A stretch of 64,000 nt of DNA from CAYPTB01 sp964413535 (lineage in GTDB: Bacteria; Planctomycetota; UBA1135; GCA-002686595). Under the pieces are notes generated by a model. The model made no database searches and was not told the DNA's origin. It worked only from the letters and a program-made list of their open reading frames with translations. The stretch spans positions 186,001 to 250,000 of the forward strand of contig CAYPTB010000007.1 in the NCBI GenBank assembly GCA_964413535.1, read 5' to 3'. Both the position numbers and the translations under genes were made by a program. Below, piece after piece: positions 25,528-34,626 of this stretch (within the stretch, counting starts at the first letter, position 1; every line of letters begins with the position of its first letter).

Positions 25528-26027
25528 CTCCGTTCCGATCGATCGGTGGATGCCAGGACGTGGACCTCGTACGCGAGATCGGCGCTCTTGGGAATGCCCG
25601 ATGACTCGAGCCCCGTTTCGCCGTAGGCCAGCGCGTTCGGAATGCGCAGCGTCGCGCGCGTCCCGACGCGGAGCCCTTCCAAGCCGCGGACGAGGCCCGG
25701 GATCGCGCGATCCCTGCGGAGCCAGAGCGAGAAGGGTACTCCGCTCGCCGCCGAGCTTCCGAAGACGAGCCCGCTCTCCGCCAGCTTGCCCACGTAATGG
25801 AGCGTGACCCAATCGCCTTCGCGGACGCGCGGGCCCGCGCCTTCCTCGATGATCTCCACGACGAGTCCGCCGGGCTTCTCGATGCGCCGGGAGGTCGATT
25901 CGAGAGCCAGCTGGCTCGCCGCCGTGTCCGGTCCGCGCTGACGCGGAGCTTCACCGACTTCGCTCGGATCGACGGGCTCCGTGCAGGCGAGCGTTGCTGC
26001 GAGCAGCAGGAGGATCGCACGACGCAT
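25524..26027 (-). CDS. FKBP-type peptidyl-prolyl isomerase lipoprotein
   Basis: 167 residues with lipobox LLLAATLAC (cysteine at residue 15). The FKBP core is shown by GDWVTLHYVGKLAESGLVFGSS, LVRGLEGLRVGTRATLRIPNALAYG and DLAYEVHVL. The aromatic residues of the active site are only partly kept (LAYGETG is present). It overlaps the second FKBP gene by 4 bases, and starts 28 bases after the phosphate acetyltransferase stop, so it may belong to the same transcript. Confidence 0.88.
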   Translation of the reverse strand: MRRAILLLLAATLACTEPVDPSEVGEAPRQRGPDTAASQLALESTSRRIEKPGGLVVEIIEEGAGPRVREGDWVTLHYVGKLAESGLVFGSSAASGVPFSLWLRRDRAIPGLVRGLEGLRVGTRATLRIPNALAYGETGLESSGIPKSADLAYEVHVLASTDRSERR

Positions 26028-26055
26028 GGCGATCGTAGAGCGTAGCGAGCTCTGC

Positions 26056-27024
26056 TCAATCCGCGAGCACGGCCGCGATGCAGGCCACGTCGACGATGTC
26101 GTCCGCGCTGCATCCGCGCGACAGGTCCATGTAAGGGTGCGCGAGACCCTGGACGAGGGGACCGAGAGCCGTGGCGCCCCCCAGGCGCTCGGTCAGCTTG
26201 TAGGCGATGTTCCCCGCGTCTAGATCGGGGAAGACGAGCACGTTCGCGCGGCCGGACAAGGGCGAGTGGGGAGCCTTCTTCTCCGCGACGTGCGGGACGA
26301 TGGCGGCATCGACCTGCAACTCGCCGTCGCACGAGAGGTTGGGGAAGCGCTCGCGCAGCAGCGCCGTCGCGCGAGCCATCTTGTCCACGCGCGGGTGGGA
26401 GGCCGAGCCTTTCGTCGAGAAGGACAGCAAGGCGACGCGCGGGGTCTCGCCGACGAGCCTGCGGTGTGTCTCGGCCGAAGCGACGGCGATGTCGACGAGC
26501 TGATCGGGCGTCGGCTCCGGAACGACGCCGCAGTCGGCGAAGGTGAACACGCGGCCGGCCGCGGGGCCGTGCGCCGGCAGCACCATGAGGAAGCACGAGG
26601 ACACCGTGGCGATGCCGCGCGCCGTCCCGATCGTCCAGAGTCCCGTACGGATCACGTCGGCGGTTGCGGCCTCGCTCCCCGCGACCGCTGCCGCGCAATC
26701 GCCGGACGCCACCAGCATGCCCGCGAAGATCAGCGGGTCGCGGACGCGCTCGCGCGCCTCGTCGAGGGTCAGTCCGCGATGCCGGCGACGCTCGAACAGT
26801 GTCTCCGCGAAGCGCTTCGCGCGCTCCGCGTCCTCCGCGTTCACGACCTCGCAGCCGGGGGGCGTGCCTCCGAGACCGCGTCTCGCGACGAGGACCGGTT
26901 TGCACAGTCCCTGCGCGGCGAGCCGCGCAGCCGCCTGGATCACGCGCGGGTCCTGGGGCTCGGGGAAGACGATGCGCCGGGACAGCCGCCGTGCCTTCTC
27001 GCGCAGCTCGAGCAAGACGCCCAT
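26056..27024 (-). CDS. pta: Phosphate acetyltransferase (PTA/PTB family)
   Basis: 322 residues from ATG 27024. The single-domain form (no N-terminal DRTGG domain) resembles EutD-type enzymes. Family motifs: VFPEPQDPRVIQAA at the start, VPEPTPDQLVDIA, LLSFSTKGSA, LQVDAAIVP, and the closing VFPDLDAGNIAYKL with DLSRGCSADDIVDVA. It interconverts acetyl-CoA and acetyl phosphate (EC 2.3.1.8). Another acyl-CoA is possible given its neighbours. The start overlaps the AtuA C-terminal-like gene by one base (TGATG). No acetate kinase is in view. Confidence 0.9.
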   Translation of the reverse strand: MGVLLELREKARRLSRRIVFPEPQDPRVIQAAARLAAQGLCKPVLVARRGLGGTPPGCEVVNAEDAERAKRFAETLFERRRHRGLTLDEARERVRDPLIFAGMLVASGDCAAAVAGSEAATADVIRTGLWTIGTARGIATVSSCFLMVLPAHGPAAGRVFTFADCGVVPEPTPDQLVDIAVASAETHRRLVGETPRVALLSFSTKGSASHPRVDKMARATALLRERFPNLSCDGELQVDAAIVPHVAEKKAPHSPLSGRANVLVFPDLDAGNIAYKLTERLGGATALGPLVQGLAHPYMDLSRGCSADDIVDVACIAAVLAD

Positions 27025-27371
27025 CAGTCCTCCGGTACGGATGCGAGCACGTCGTCGGGAACGTCGAGCTCGAGGCGCAGGAGCGCGAGCCCGTGCGTCT
27101 TGCCTTGTGCGTCCGTCTTGAGCGACGCCGACCCTCCGCCGCCGAGGCTGTCCTCGAGCAGGAAGTTGAGGGCGCACAGGTTGTCCGCCGTGAAGCGCCG
27201 CACGCCGCCGCGATTGATCGCCGCCATGTGCGCCCGGACCACGTCCTCCGTGAGATGCTCGCGGAGGAACGCGTAGGCGGCTTTCGAACGCGCGAGAATG
27301 CCGACGTTCGAGCCTTCGCCCTTGTCGCCCGAACGAGCGGAAGCGATACGGGAAAGCGCGACCCTCGCCAT
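27024..27371 (-). CDS. AtuA-related small protein (C-terminal-domain family)
   Basis: 115 residues. RIASARSGDKGEGSNVGILARS and the end LRRLELDVPD-like strand match the small domain that is either fused to or encoded beside AtuA (DUF1446) proteins. Two bases separate it from the AtuA-type gene, and it overlaps pta by one base. It probably forms a complex with the larger subunit. The enzymatic role is unknown. Confidence 0.8.
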   Translation of the reverse strand: MARVALSRIASARSGDKGEGSNVGILARSKAAYAFLREHLTEDVVRAHMAAINRGGVRRFTADNLCALNFLLEDSLGGGGSASLKTDAQGKTHGLALLRLELDVPDDVLASVPED

Positions 27372-27373
27372 GC

Positions 27374-28747
27374 TCAGACCTCGAAGACCGTGACCTTCGG
27401 TCGGATCCGGTCCTTCTGCACCAACGCGGGCCAGAATCCGATGATCTCGGTGGCCTTGGGGCGTCCGCCCGCGAAGCCCGTGACGCCCGGCGGCCCGCTC
27501 GTGACCAGCGGGACGAGCTCGCTACCGAAGCGATCGACCTTCGCGCGGTCCGCTCCCTTCACGCCCATGCGCAAGACGATCTCGGCCGGTTCCCCTGCCC
27601 CGTTCAGGCCGATACCCGCGTGGCAGACGTTCGCCCCGAGGAACTCCACGATGCGCTCCTCCGGAGCGTACTCGAAGCCGTCGTACGCGAGTCGTTCCCA
27701 CACGATCTGGCTGGCGAGCTTCGCCTTCGCCAACGCGTCGGGCCCGGAGATCGTGAGCTGTCCCACCGACTTCCAGCCGTCCTGGTAGGAGATGGAAACC
27801 TTGTACGTGTCCGTCGGCGGCGCGCCGCGCACGCGCGTGACCTCGACCCGATCGGGACCGGCCTGACGCAGTCCCAAGCTCGTGAAGTCGGCGACGCAAT
27901 CGGGAGTCAAGTACCGCGCGGGATCGCCCATCTCGTACACGAGCTGATGGGCCACGGTGTCGAGCGTGACGAGCCCACCGGTTCCCGCGTGCTTCGTGAC
28001 GGTGAACGCGCCGTCCCGCCGCGCCGCGACGATGGGGTAGCCCACCCGCGCCAGGTCGGGAACCTTGCGCCAGTCGGTGTAGTTCCCGCCCGTGCACTGG
28101 GCTCCGCACTCGACGATGTGCCCGGCGATCGTGCCGGCCGCGAGCGCGTCGTAGTCGCTCGCTCCCCAGCCGAACTCGTGGATCAGGGGGCCGAGCACGA
28201 GTCCGGGATCCGTGCCGCGACCCGTGAGCACGATCCGCGCGCCGCCCGCGAGCGCTTCCGCGATGGGGAATGCCCCGAGGTACACGTTCGCGCTCGTCAC
28301 CCCGTGGCGCACGCGCGAGAGCGGCTCGCCCGTGTCCATGTTCGCGAAGGCTTCGCCCGCCGCCGTGAGCTCGTCCAGCCGATCGAGGATGTCGTCACCC
28401 TCGACGACGCCGATCTTCACGCCCGAGAGCCCGTGCTTCTTCACGACGCCGCGCAGGGCCTCGACGCAGGCCCGCGGGTTCACGCCGCCGGCATTGGCGA
28501 CGACCTTCACGTTCTTCTCGACGAGCTCCGGCAGGATGCGGTCGACGAGCGTCACGAAGTCCGTCGCGTAACCCTTCGCCGGGTCGCGCGAGCGCAGCTT
28601 CTGCAAGATGCTCATCGTGACCTCGGCCAGGTAGTCGAGCGTCAGGTAGTCGAGCGGACCTTCGCGCAGGAGCCGGATGGGACCGAGGATCGAATCCCCC
28701 CAGAACCCCTGTCCGTTGGCGACGAGGACCTCTTCCTTGCGGGGCAT
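27374..28747 (-). CDS. AtuA-type acyclic terpene utilisation family protein (DUF1446)
   Basis: 457 residues from ATG 28747. Motifs VLVANGQGFWGDSILGP, VVANAGGVNPRAC, VLTGRGTDPGLVLGP, IVECGAQCTGGNYTDW and GLVTLDTVAHQLVYEMGDP are those of the AtuA family, named from citronellol catabolism in Pseudomonas. Most family members lie outside that pathway, and no other atu gene is visible here. The partner gene follows, then pta, suggesting an acyl-CoA pathway ending in acetyl phosphate or a related acyl phosphate. That is inference. Confidence 0.85.
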   Translation of the reverse strand: MPRKEEVLVANGQGFWGDSILGPIRLLREGPLDYLTLDYLAEVTMSILQKLRSRDPAKGYATDFVTLVDRILPELVEKNVKVVANAGGVNPRACVEALRGVVKKHGLSGVKIGVVEGDDILDRLDELTAAGEAFANMDTGEPLSRVRHGVTSANVYLGAFPIAEALAGGARIVLTGRGTDPGLVLGPLIHEFGWGASDYDALAAGTIAGHIVECGAQCTGGNYTDWRKVPDLARVGYPIVAARRDGAFTVTKHAGTGGLVTLDTVAHQLVYEMGDPARYLTPDCVADFTSLGLRQAGPDRVEVTRVRGAPPTDTYKVSISYQDGWKSVGQLTISGPDALAKAKLASQIVWERLAYDGFEYAPEERIVEFLGANVCHAGIGLNGAGEPAEIVLRMGVKGADRAKVDRFGSELVPLVTSGPPGVTGFAGGRPKATEIIGFWPALVQKDRIRPKVTVFEV

Positions 28748-28901
28748 GGCGATGGGATCGGCGACCGAGCGCGGACGGCCGAACAGTCTAGTGACGGGCG
28801 ATCCCGGATCACCCCCCTCATTTTTCGGAGGGACGGGGAGACGGAGCAGCGCGTGGGCTCCCGCGCGCCGTGCGAGCGCCGGGCTCCCGTTCCGTTCGGC
28901 G

Positions 28902-29651
28902 TCACTCGAGCCGCGATCCTCCGTGCACGGAGCCCATGCCGGTGTCGAAGCCACCGGCGCGATAGCTCGTGCCCCGGGCGTCGATGTCGCCCATGCCGGT
29001 GGAGGCATCGAGGCGGTCGAAGGAGCTCGACGCGAGGTTGACGTCTCCCATCCCCGTGCTGATCTCCACCTCGTCGCCCGACACGGAGCGGAGCGAGATG
29101 TCACCCATGCCCGTGGAGACGGTCAGCTCGCGGCACCCGAACGCGTCGAGCTCGATGTCGCCCAGCCCCGTGGAGATCTTCGCAACGGCCGAGCGCCCGG
29201 CGCCCGTGACCGAGACGTCGCCCGTCCCGGTGGAGACGAGGAGCTTGCCCTCGATCGGGACTCCGCGGATCGAGACGTCGCCGGCCCCGGTGACGACCGA
29301 GAGGTGGGCCAGCGACCCGTCGACCCACACGGTCACGTCTCCGAGCACCGCCGGCTCACCACTCTCCGTCTCCACGAGGAGCTTCCCGTCCCGGTACTCG
29401 AGGCGTCCGTCGTGAAGACGCACTTCGTGAATGGTGGCCACGATGCGGCTCGATCCGTCCGTCGTCACTTTCACGACAGCATCGCCGGCGGAGAGCTCCA
29501 TCACGAGGCCGTCGGGATCCCAGTCGAGGATCTCGAGGGTCTCCTCGTGTCTCTCGTCGAGGTGCCTGCCGTTCACACTGAACGTTCCTCCGTCGAGGTC
29601 GATGTGACAGGCGCCGAGAAGGAACAGGGTCGAGGCGAGGACGCGCTTCAT
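28902..29651 (-). CDS. Lipoprotein with tandem STGMGDI repeats (DUF4097-like beta-solenoid)
   Basis: 249 residues from ATG 29651, with GGAG upstream and a lipobox FLLGAC (cysteine at residue 15). Residues 20-118 form a beta domain. From residue 120 the sequence is built of seven repeats of 19-20 residues with consensus sTGmGDv/i, the pattern of DUF4097-type right-handed beta-solenoids. It is predicted to be anchored in the periplasm or outer membrane. The function of the family is unknown. Confidence 0.75.
   Translation of the reverse strand: MKRVLASTLFLLGACHIDLDGGTFSVNGRHLDERHEETLEILDWDPDGLVMELSAGDAVVKVTTDGSSRIVATIHEVRLHDGRLEYRDGKLLVETESGEPAVLGDVTVWVDGSLAHLSVVTGAGDVSIRGVPIEGKLLVSTGTGDVSVTGAGRSAVAKISTGLGDIELDAFGCRELTVSTGMGDISLRSVSGDEVEISTGMGDVNLASSSFDRLDASTGMGDIDARGTSYRAGGFDTGMGSVHGGSRLE
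28914..29294 (-). repeat. Tandem 57-60-base coding repeats (STGMGD units)
   Basis: Seven in-frame copies begin at protein residues 120, 140, 160, 179, 198, 217 and 236 of the lipoprotein. Units one and two are 20 residues and the next four are 19. The last is cut after DTGMGSV. The DNA of the STGMGDI core is near-identical between copies, while the rest of each unit has diverged. Confidence 0.75.
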
Positions 29652-29740
29652 GCTTGGCTCCGCGAATTGGTCGGGGTCGGATGGAGACGGCGAGGATCCC
29701 GCCGCTCGAAAAAGCGGCGCGCTACGCGAACGCGACGCCG

Positions 29741-30286
29741 TCATTTCTCCCCTCGCTCACCCCATTGAGCGAGAACGATGTGCGGGTGATCCTCTCCGAC
29801 GCTGGGTCGGGCAGCCGCGAACGCGCGCATCGCCAGGACGAAGCCGGCGATCTCGAGCCCCATGAAGCGCGTCGCTCCGGCTTCGATTCCGACGCGCTCG
29901 AGCCGAGTCGTACCGAGGCTGCACAGTCGCGCGAGCCCTGCCGGTTGCTCCATCGGGACCTTCAGGCAGGCTGCGGCGCACTGGATGAGCCCCTGCAGGA
30001 ATTCCGCCTGCAGCGGGTCGTGCTTGGACGCGTGCCAGGAACCCTCCCATGCCTCGTGTGCTTCCCACAGGAAGCCGTGATTGTAGAGGTCGACGCCGAA
30101 CAGGTAGTCCTCGTTGTCGCGCCAGTCCTCGGGTGCGTGGTAGGTCGCGGGCGGCTCGGGTTGCGTGCGGTAGGAATGGCCGCGCGCATCGCGCGTCGGG
30201 TGCGGATCGCGCCCGGGGAGGAAGGCGTAGGCGGGAAAGGTCCGCTCCGGTGCATAGCGCGCGACCGAGCGGTGTTCGGAGCTCAT
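29741..30286 (-). CDS. DUF309 family protein
   Basis: 181 residues from ATG 30286, overlapping the family 9 glycosyltransferase stop by ATGA. The DUF309 signature is clear: DLYNHGFLWEAHEAWEGSW, then LQAEFLQGLIQCAAACLK. The fold is all helical and the role unknown. The N-terminal 65 residues are extra and rich in Arg, Pro and aromatic residues. The coupling suggests co-expression with the glycosyltransferase. Confidence 0.82.
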   Translation of the reverse strand: MSSEHRSVARYAPERTFPAYAFLPGRDPHPTRDARGHSYRTQPEPPATYHAPEDWRDNEDYLFGVDLYNHGFLWEAHEAWEGSWHASKHDPLQAEFLQGLIQCAAACLKVPMEQPAGLARLCSLGTTRLERVGIEAGATRFMGLEIAGFVLAMRAFAAARPSVGEDHPHIVLAQWGERGEK

Positions 30287-31389
30287 GCGCGTCCGGGCGC
30301 CGATCCCGCGCCGGTGAGGAGGTCGGCGACGACCTCGGGACGGATGTCCTCCATGCAGACGGGGCCGGCGGCGTGCCGGCAGCGTCGAGAGAAGCACGGC
30401 GAGCACGCCGGAGGGTCGTCGGACCGGACGACGACGTGGGGGGAGGATCCGAGCGAGGCTCGTGGGGGCCACGGACCCGTCCGCGCCGCGTCTTGGGGTC
30501 CGCAGAGCACCACGACGGCGAGACCGCATGCGGCGGCCACGTGCATCGGTCCCGAATCGCACGACACGAGGCGTGCACCGCGCCGGGCGCTCGCCGCGAA
30601 GAACGCGCAGGCCTCGCGAAGGTGGCGTTGGCCGACCCAGTGCCGCAGACCCGGTCGGGTTCCCATCCGTGTGCGCAAGCTCTCGCCGACCGCTCGCTCA
30701 CCGGGTCCGGACAACAAGAGCACTCCGCGTCCGCGCGCCAACAGGTGTTCGGCCAGCGAGCGATAGTGGTCGAGGGGCCAGGCGCGCACGTCGTTGGGGG
30801 CCGCCAGGTGGAGGATCACCGGCGCCGCGCCCGGGGGAAGATGTCGTCGGGCGAGCTCATCGCCCAGGGCGAGCTCTCGCGCATCGAGTCCGGGGTCGGT
30901 CCGCAGCGCTGCGTGATCGAGCGCCGCGGAGCCCGAGATCGCTCTCGCGGCGAAGCGCGCGAGCGCGAACATGCGCTCGATCGCGTGTGCGTCCCCGGGC
31001 ACCGGAGGAGCTGCATCGTTGACCACGAAAGCTGCGATCGGCTCGCGCCAGTTCTCGCGGGCGAGCCCGATGCGCCGCGGCGCGCCGGAGGCGAGCATGG
31101 CGCCGGCGCTCTTCGCGTTGCCCTGGGCGTCCACGGCCACCTCGGGCGCGAAGCCGCGGAGCTCCCGCGCGAGTCGCAGCCATGCGGCGACACCGCGCCG
31201 ACGACCGAACTCGAACACCGCGTCCAGCCCGGGAAGGTCGGCGAGAAGCCCGGCGAACTCGGGTTGGACGACCCAGCCGATCCGCGCGTCGGGGAGAACG
31301 GCGCGCAGAGCGTGGAAGACGGGTAGGGCGCAAACGATGTCCCCGAGATGCGACGGGCGAACGATCAGGATGCGTCGGGGAAGGTTCAC
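30283..31389 (-). CDS. Glycosyltransferase family 9 (heptosyltransferase-like)
   Basis: 368 residues from GTG 31389. Motifs: RRILIVRPSHLGDIVCALPV at the N-terminus, VAVDAQGNAKSA, LARENWREP, VILHLAAPNDVRAWPLDHY, LLSGPGERAVGE, and the acceptor/donor site SCDSGPMHVAAACGLAVVVLCGP. This is the ADP-heptose:LPS heptosyltransferase fold. The actual sugar is not known. The cysteine cluster CSPCFSRRCRH near the C-terminus is common in GT9 proteins. It is divergent from the histidine kinase gene across 144 bases, and probably works on outer-membrane glycolipid. Confidence 0.88.
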   Translation of the reverse strand: MNLPRRILIVRPSHLGDIVCALPVFHALRAVLPDARIGWVVQPEFAGLLADLPGLDAVFEFGRRRGVAAWLRLARELRGFAPEVAVDAQGNAKSAGAMLASGAPRRIGLARENWREPIAAFVVNDAAPPVPGDAHAIERMFALARFAARAISGSAALDHAALRTDPGLDARELALGDELARRHLPPGAAPVILHLAAPNDVRAWPLDHYRSLAEHLLARGRGVLLLSGPGERAVGESLRTRMGTRPGLRHWVGQRHLREACAFFAASARRGARLVSCDSGPMHVAAACGLAVVVLCGPQDAARTGPWPPRASLGSSPHVVVRSDDPPACSPCFSRRCRHAAGPVCMEDIRPEVVADLLTGAGSAPGRA

Positions 31390-31533
31390 TCGATCGGCTC
31401 GTTCGCAGCCCGAGGCGGCAGTCGTTTCGAGTCCCTCGCGGGCGGACTCGTGCTCGCAGACGAGCGTAACGTACTCTCTCGCCTCCCTTCGAGCGTTGGA
31501 GCCCGGGGCGCGCGCCCGGGTTCCCGGGATCCC

Positions 31534-33579
31534 GTGAAGCTGCGCAGAATCTCGACCAAGTTCGTGCTCGCCGTCCTGGCCGCCGTCGTACTCCCGTTCT
31601 CGGGCTTCGCGGCCTTCGTCGACCAGGCCGTTGCGAGCCGCTCGCTGGACGTCGTCAAGCAGGCGCTGCTCGGGTTGGCCACCGATCTCGCGCGGGCCGT
31701 GGATCACGAGCTCGAGGATCGACGGAGCGAGATCGAGCTCTTCTCGGCCGATCCTCGCGCGCTGGAAGCGATCGCCGAAGCGGAGGCCGATCCAGCGCGC
31801 CGGAATTGGGGTGCGGCGGAATCCGTCGCCCTCGCCGCTGGCCGTCGCCCCGACGGTCCGGGGCGTGAGCATCGGCGCGAGCAGTCGATGAGCTTCGACC
31901 GCTACGTCGCGAACAGTCGCGTGTACGACGTTCTGCTCTTGGTCGATTCGCGCGGCAAGCTCGTCGCCGCGAACTGCAAGGGGCCAGATGGAGAGCCGCT
32001 GTCCGAGACGCTGCTCGGCAGGCTCTTCGAATGGGACCATGCGGCGATGCGGTGGTTCCTGGAGGCGCGTGAGAGAGGCGTCGCGCTCGTGGACCATCAC
32101 CGCTCCGAACTCCTCGATACGCCGAGTCCCGAGAACGTGAACCGGCTGCCCGAAACCTTCCACGTGGGGATCGCGCGGGGGCTCCATCACCCTGGGAGCG
32201 GTTCGCGATCCCCGGCGTTCGCCGGGGCCCTGCTCGGGTTGATCAACTGGCGGACTTTCGACGATCTGCTCCGAGCTCCACTCGTCAAGGACTACTTCCG
32301 CGGAATGGTGCCCGAGGACGTCGTCCCGTCGCCCTACGCGTGGATCTGGGGCGCGGACGCCGACACGATCCTCGCGCATCAGAATCCGGGGCTGATCAAC
32401 GAGCGCGTCTCCGGACCGCTGGTCGGTCTTCCGGAGATGGTCGCGGATGCGCGCTCTTCCCCGAGCGGAGAGCCCGGTCTGTTCCGCGAATACGTCTTCC
32501 AGGGAGTGCGGAAGAACGCGGCCTTCAAGCAGTGCGCCGGACCGGACGACGGCGGCTTCGGCTGGTTCGTCGGCGTCGGAATCAACAACGACGACATCTT
32601 CGTCGTCACGGAGCAGCTCAGCGACTTCCTCTACAAGGGCACAGCAGCCATGCTGCTGTGTTCCGTCCTGTGGGTGATGGTGATCGCGCGCAAGACGACG
32701 AGCCCGATCCTCGCCCTGCAACGACAGACGGCACGCGTCGCCGCCGGCGACCTGTCTGCGCGCATCGAGATCACGTCGGGGGACGAACTCGGCGATCTCG
32801 CCGAGGCCTTCAACGCGATGACGCGCAATCTCGCCGAGAACCGCGAGGCCCTGATCAAGGCGGAGAAGGACGCCGCTTGGAAGGAGATGGCCCGCCAGAT
32901 CGCGCACGACATCAAGAATCCGCTCACGCCGATCAAGCTGTCGCTCGACCTCCTCCAACGCGCGCGACACGAGAAGCGGCGGGATCTCGACACCATCCTC
33001 GAGCGGACGCTCGGGCTGATGGAGCGCCAGGTCGCGAACTTGCGCGAGATCGCCACCGATTTCTACGAGTTCACGGGCGGCCGCAAGCCCCGTCCGGAGA
33101 GCCTCGGGACGAAGCGCCTCCTCGACGAGGTCGTCGAGCTGCACCGCGCCTGGGCAGAGGACCTGGGAGTGACGATCGAGGTGGTGGGTGAGCAGCTCGC
33201 CGTCTGGGCGGACGAGGGGAAGCTCCGCCGCGTGCTCACGAACCTCGTCTCGAACGCCCTGCAGTCGATGCCCGACGGAGGTCGACTCGAGATCCGCGTG
33301 GGGCGGCTCGAGGGGGCTCTTCACGCGCCGAGTAGTGTGCGGATCGAGATCGTCGACACGGGTGTGGGCCTCTCTCCGGAGGCGCGCGAGCGTCTCTTCG
33401 AGCCGTTCTTCACGACGAAGAGCGAAGGCACGGGACTCGGACTCGCCATTGCCAAGCGCGTCATCGAGGAGATGGGAGGTTCGATCGATCTCGTTCCTCG
33501 GAGCGACGGACAGGGAACCTCGGCGCGGGTCGATCTGCCGTCGCCGCCCGAGCGGGAAGGCGTTCCTCCGACTCCATGA
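31534..33579 (+). CDS. Membrane histidine kinase, NtrY-like
   Basis: 681 residues from GTG 31534. The open frame extends back to 31348 but the extra part is not conserved-looking and precedes TM1. TM1 is at residues 9-30 (FVLAVLAAVVLPFSGFAAFV), then a large extracytoplasmic sensor domain to about 365, TM2 (TAAMLLCSVLWVMVIARK), and HAMP (388-440, VAAGDLSARIEITSGDELGDLA). The HisKA motif AHDIKNPLTPIKLS carries the phosphorylated histidine near residue 459. The HATPase boxes include NLVSNALQSMPDGG, DTGVGL and GTGLGLAIAKRV. No response regulator is in the window. It overlaps the epimerase gene by ATGA, so its signal may concern envelope glycan synthesis. Confidence 0.9.
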   Translation: MKLRRISTKFVLAVLAAVVLPFSGFAAFVDQAVASRSLDVVKQALLGLATDLARAVDHELEDRRSEIELFSADPRALEAIAEAEADPARRNWGAAESVALAAGRRPDGPGREHRREQSMSFDRYVANSRVYDVLLLVDSRGKLVAANCKGPDGEPLSETLLGRLFEWDHAAMRWFLEARERGVALVDHHRSELLDTPSPENVNRLPETFHVGIARGLHHPGSGSRSPAFAGALLGLINWRTFDDLLRAPLVKDYFRGMVPEDVVPSPYAWIWGADADTILAHQNPGLINERVSGPLVGLPEMVADARSSPSGEPGLFREYVFQGVRKNAAFKQCAGPDDGGFGWFVGVGINNDDIFVVTEQLSDFLYKGTAAMLLCSVLWVMVIARKTTSPILALQRQTARVAAGDLSARIEITSGDELGDLAEAFNAMTRNLAENREALIKAEKDAAWKEMARQIAHDIKNPLTPIKLSLDLLQRARHEKRRDLDTILERTLGLMERQVANLREIATDFYEFTGGRKPRPESLGTKRLLDEVVELHRAWAEDLGVTIEVVGEQLAVWADEGKLRRVLTNLVSNALQSMPDGGRLEIRVGRLEGALHAPSSVRIEIVDTGVGLSPEARERLFEPFFTTKSEGTGLGLAIAKRVIEEMGGSIDLVPRSDGQGTSARVDLPSPPEREGVPPTP

Positions 33580-34604
33580 GCGCCGTGCTCGTCACCGGTG
33601 CGACGGGCTTCATCGGAATCGAGCTCGTTCGCGAACTTGCCCACCGCGGTTACGACGTGCATGGCGTTGCGCGCGATGTTTCAGCCGCGCGCAACTGCGG
33701 GTTACCCGTGGCGCGTTGGTACGAAGCCGACCTGCTGGATGGTGGGAGCCTCGCGTGTGCGGTGCGTGCCTTTCGGGAAGGCGTCGAGGGGGAGCTCTCA
33801 CTCGTCCATGGAGCCGCCGTGATCAGTTACAGGACCGCGGATGCCGACCTCCAGAGGCGCGCCAACGTCGCTGGGACGATCGCGCTCGTCGATGCCGCGC
33901 GCGACAGTGGAGTGCGGCGCTTCGTCCACGTGAGCTCGGTGGTGGCCGTGGGCGTGGCGCGGAGTCCGGACGAGGAACTCGACGAAGAAGCGTCCTTCAA
34001 CGCGGCGCCCCTGCGCTGTGACTACGTCGACACCAAGCGCGCGGCGGAGGAAGCCGCCCTCGCAGCGAGCGTGCCCGGGTTCGACGTGATCGCGGTGAAC
34101 CCCGGGGCCGTGTTCGGAGCCTCCACTCGGTACAGCAACACCCAGCGTTTCATGGCGACGCTCGGCAGGTACCCGATCGTTGGTTTGCTTGCGCCCCCGG
34201 GCGGAGTCAGCGTGGTCGGGTTGAAGGACGTGGCGAGCGGAATCGCTTCCGCCCTCGAGCGTGGGCGTGCCGGCCGCCGCTATCTCCTGTGCGAGTCGAA
34301 CCTGCGTCTGGTCGAGTTGTACGGGCTCGTGTTCGAGCGCTTCGGGCGCGGTCGTGTGCTGGGCGCCTGTCCGCTTCCGTCGTGGCAAGCCCTGTGTGCG
34401 GTCGTCGGCGGCATCGACCGCCTGCGGCCGTCCGACTTCGCGACGCCGCAAGCCCTCCGGTTGCTCGGCGTCCACTTTCGGACGCGCTCGGACCGCGCCC
34501 GCACGGAGCTCGACTGGAACCCGGTCCCGTTCGAAACCGTCCTGGAGGAGACGCTCGCGTCCATTGGATCCAGGGCCGCGTCTCGAGCCCCTCGGAGAGG
34601 TTGA
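33576..34604 (+). CDS. NAD-dependent epimerase/dehydratase (extended SDR)
   Basis: 342 residues. The Rossmann motif is VLVTGATGFIG (residues 4-14). VHVSSVVAVG carries the catalytic serine region, YVDTK is the YxxxK pair, and VNPGAVFGAS follows. The arrangement resembles HpnA-like or dihydroflavonol-reductase-like extended SDRs acting on sugar nucleotides or terpenoid or flavonoid-type alcohols. The exact substrate cannot be given. Its start overlaps the kinase stop by 4 bases. Confidence 0.85.
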   Translation: MSAVLVTGATGFIGIELVRELAHRGYDVHGVARDVSAARNCGLPVARWYEADLLDGGSLACAVRAFREGVEGELSLVHGAAVISYRTADADLQRRANVAGTIALVDAARDSGVRRFVHVSSVVAVGVARSPDEELDEEASFNAAPLRCDYVDTKRAAEEAALAASVPGFDVIAVNPGAVFGASTRYSNTQRFMATLGRYPIVGLLAPPGGVSVVGLKDVASGIASALERGRAGRRYLLCESNLRLVELYGLVFERFGRGRVLGACPLPSWQALCAVVGGIDRLRPSDFATPQALRLLGVHFRTRSDRARTELDWNPVPFETVLEETLASIGSRAASRAPRRG

Positions 34605-34626
34605 GCACTCCTGTATCCTCGGAGGC

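Noticed and set aside
28812..28832. Possible terminator, CCCTC and GAGGG with a loop of eight
   Set aside because: The stem is only five pairs and no T-run follows the stem on the relevant strand.
27620..29041. Open frame of 473 residues on the plus strand
   Set aside because: Antisense shadow of the AtuA-type gene, whose conserved motifs are on the other strand.
30283..33324. A 1013-residue minus-strand frame taken as one large protein
   Set aside because: Only the last 368 residues form a real protein (family 9 glycosyltransferase). The rest is antisense to the histidine kinase.
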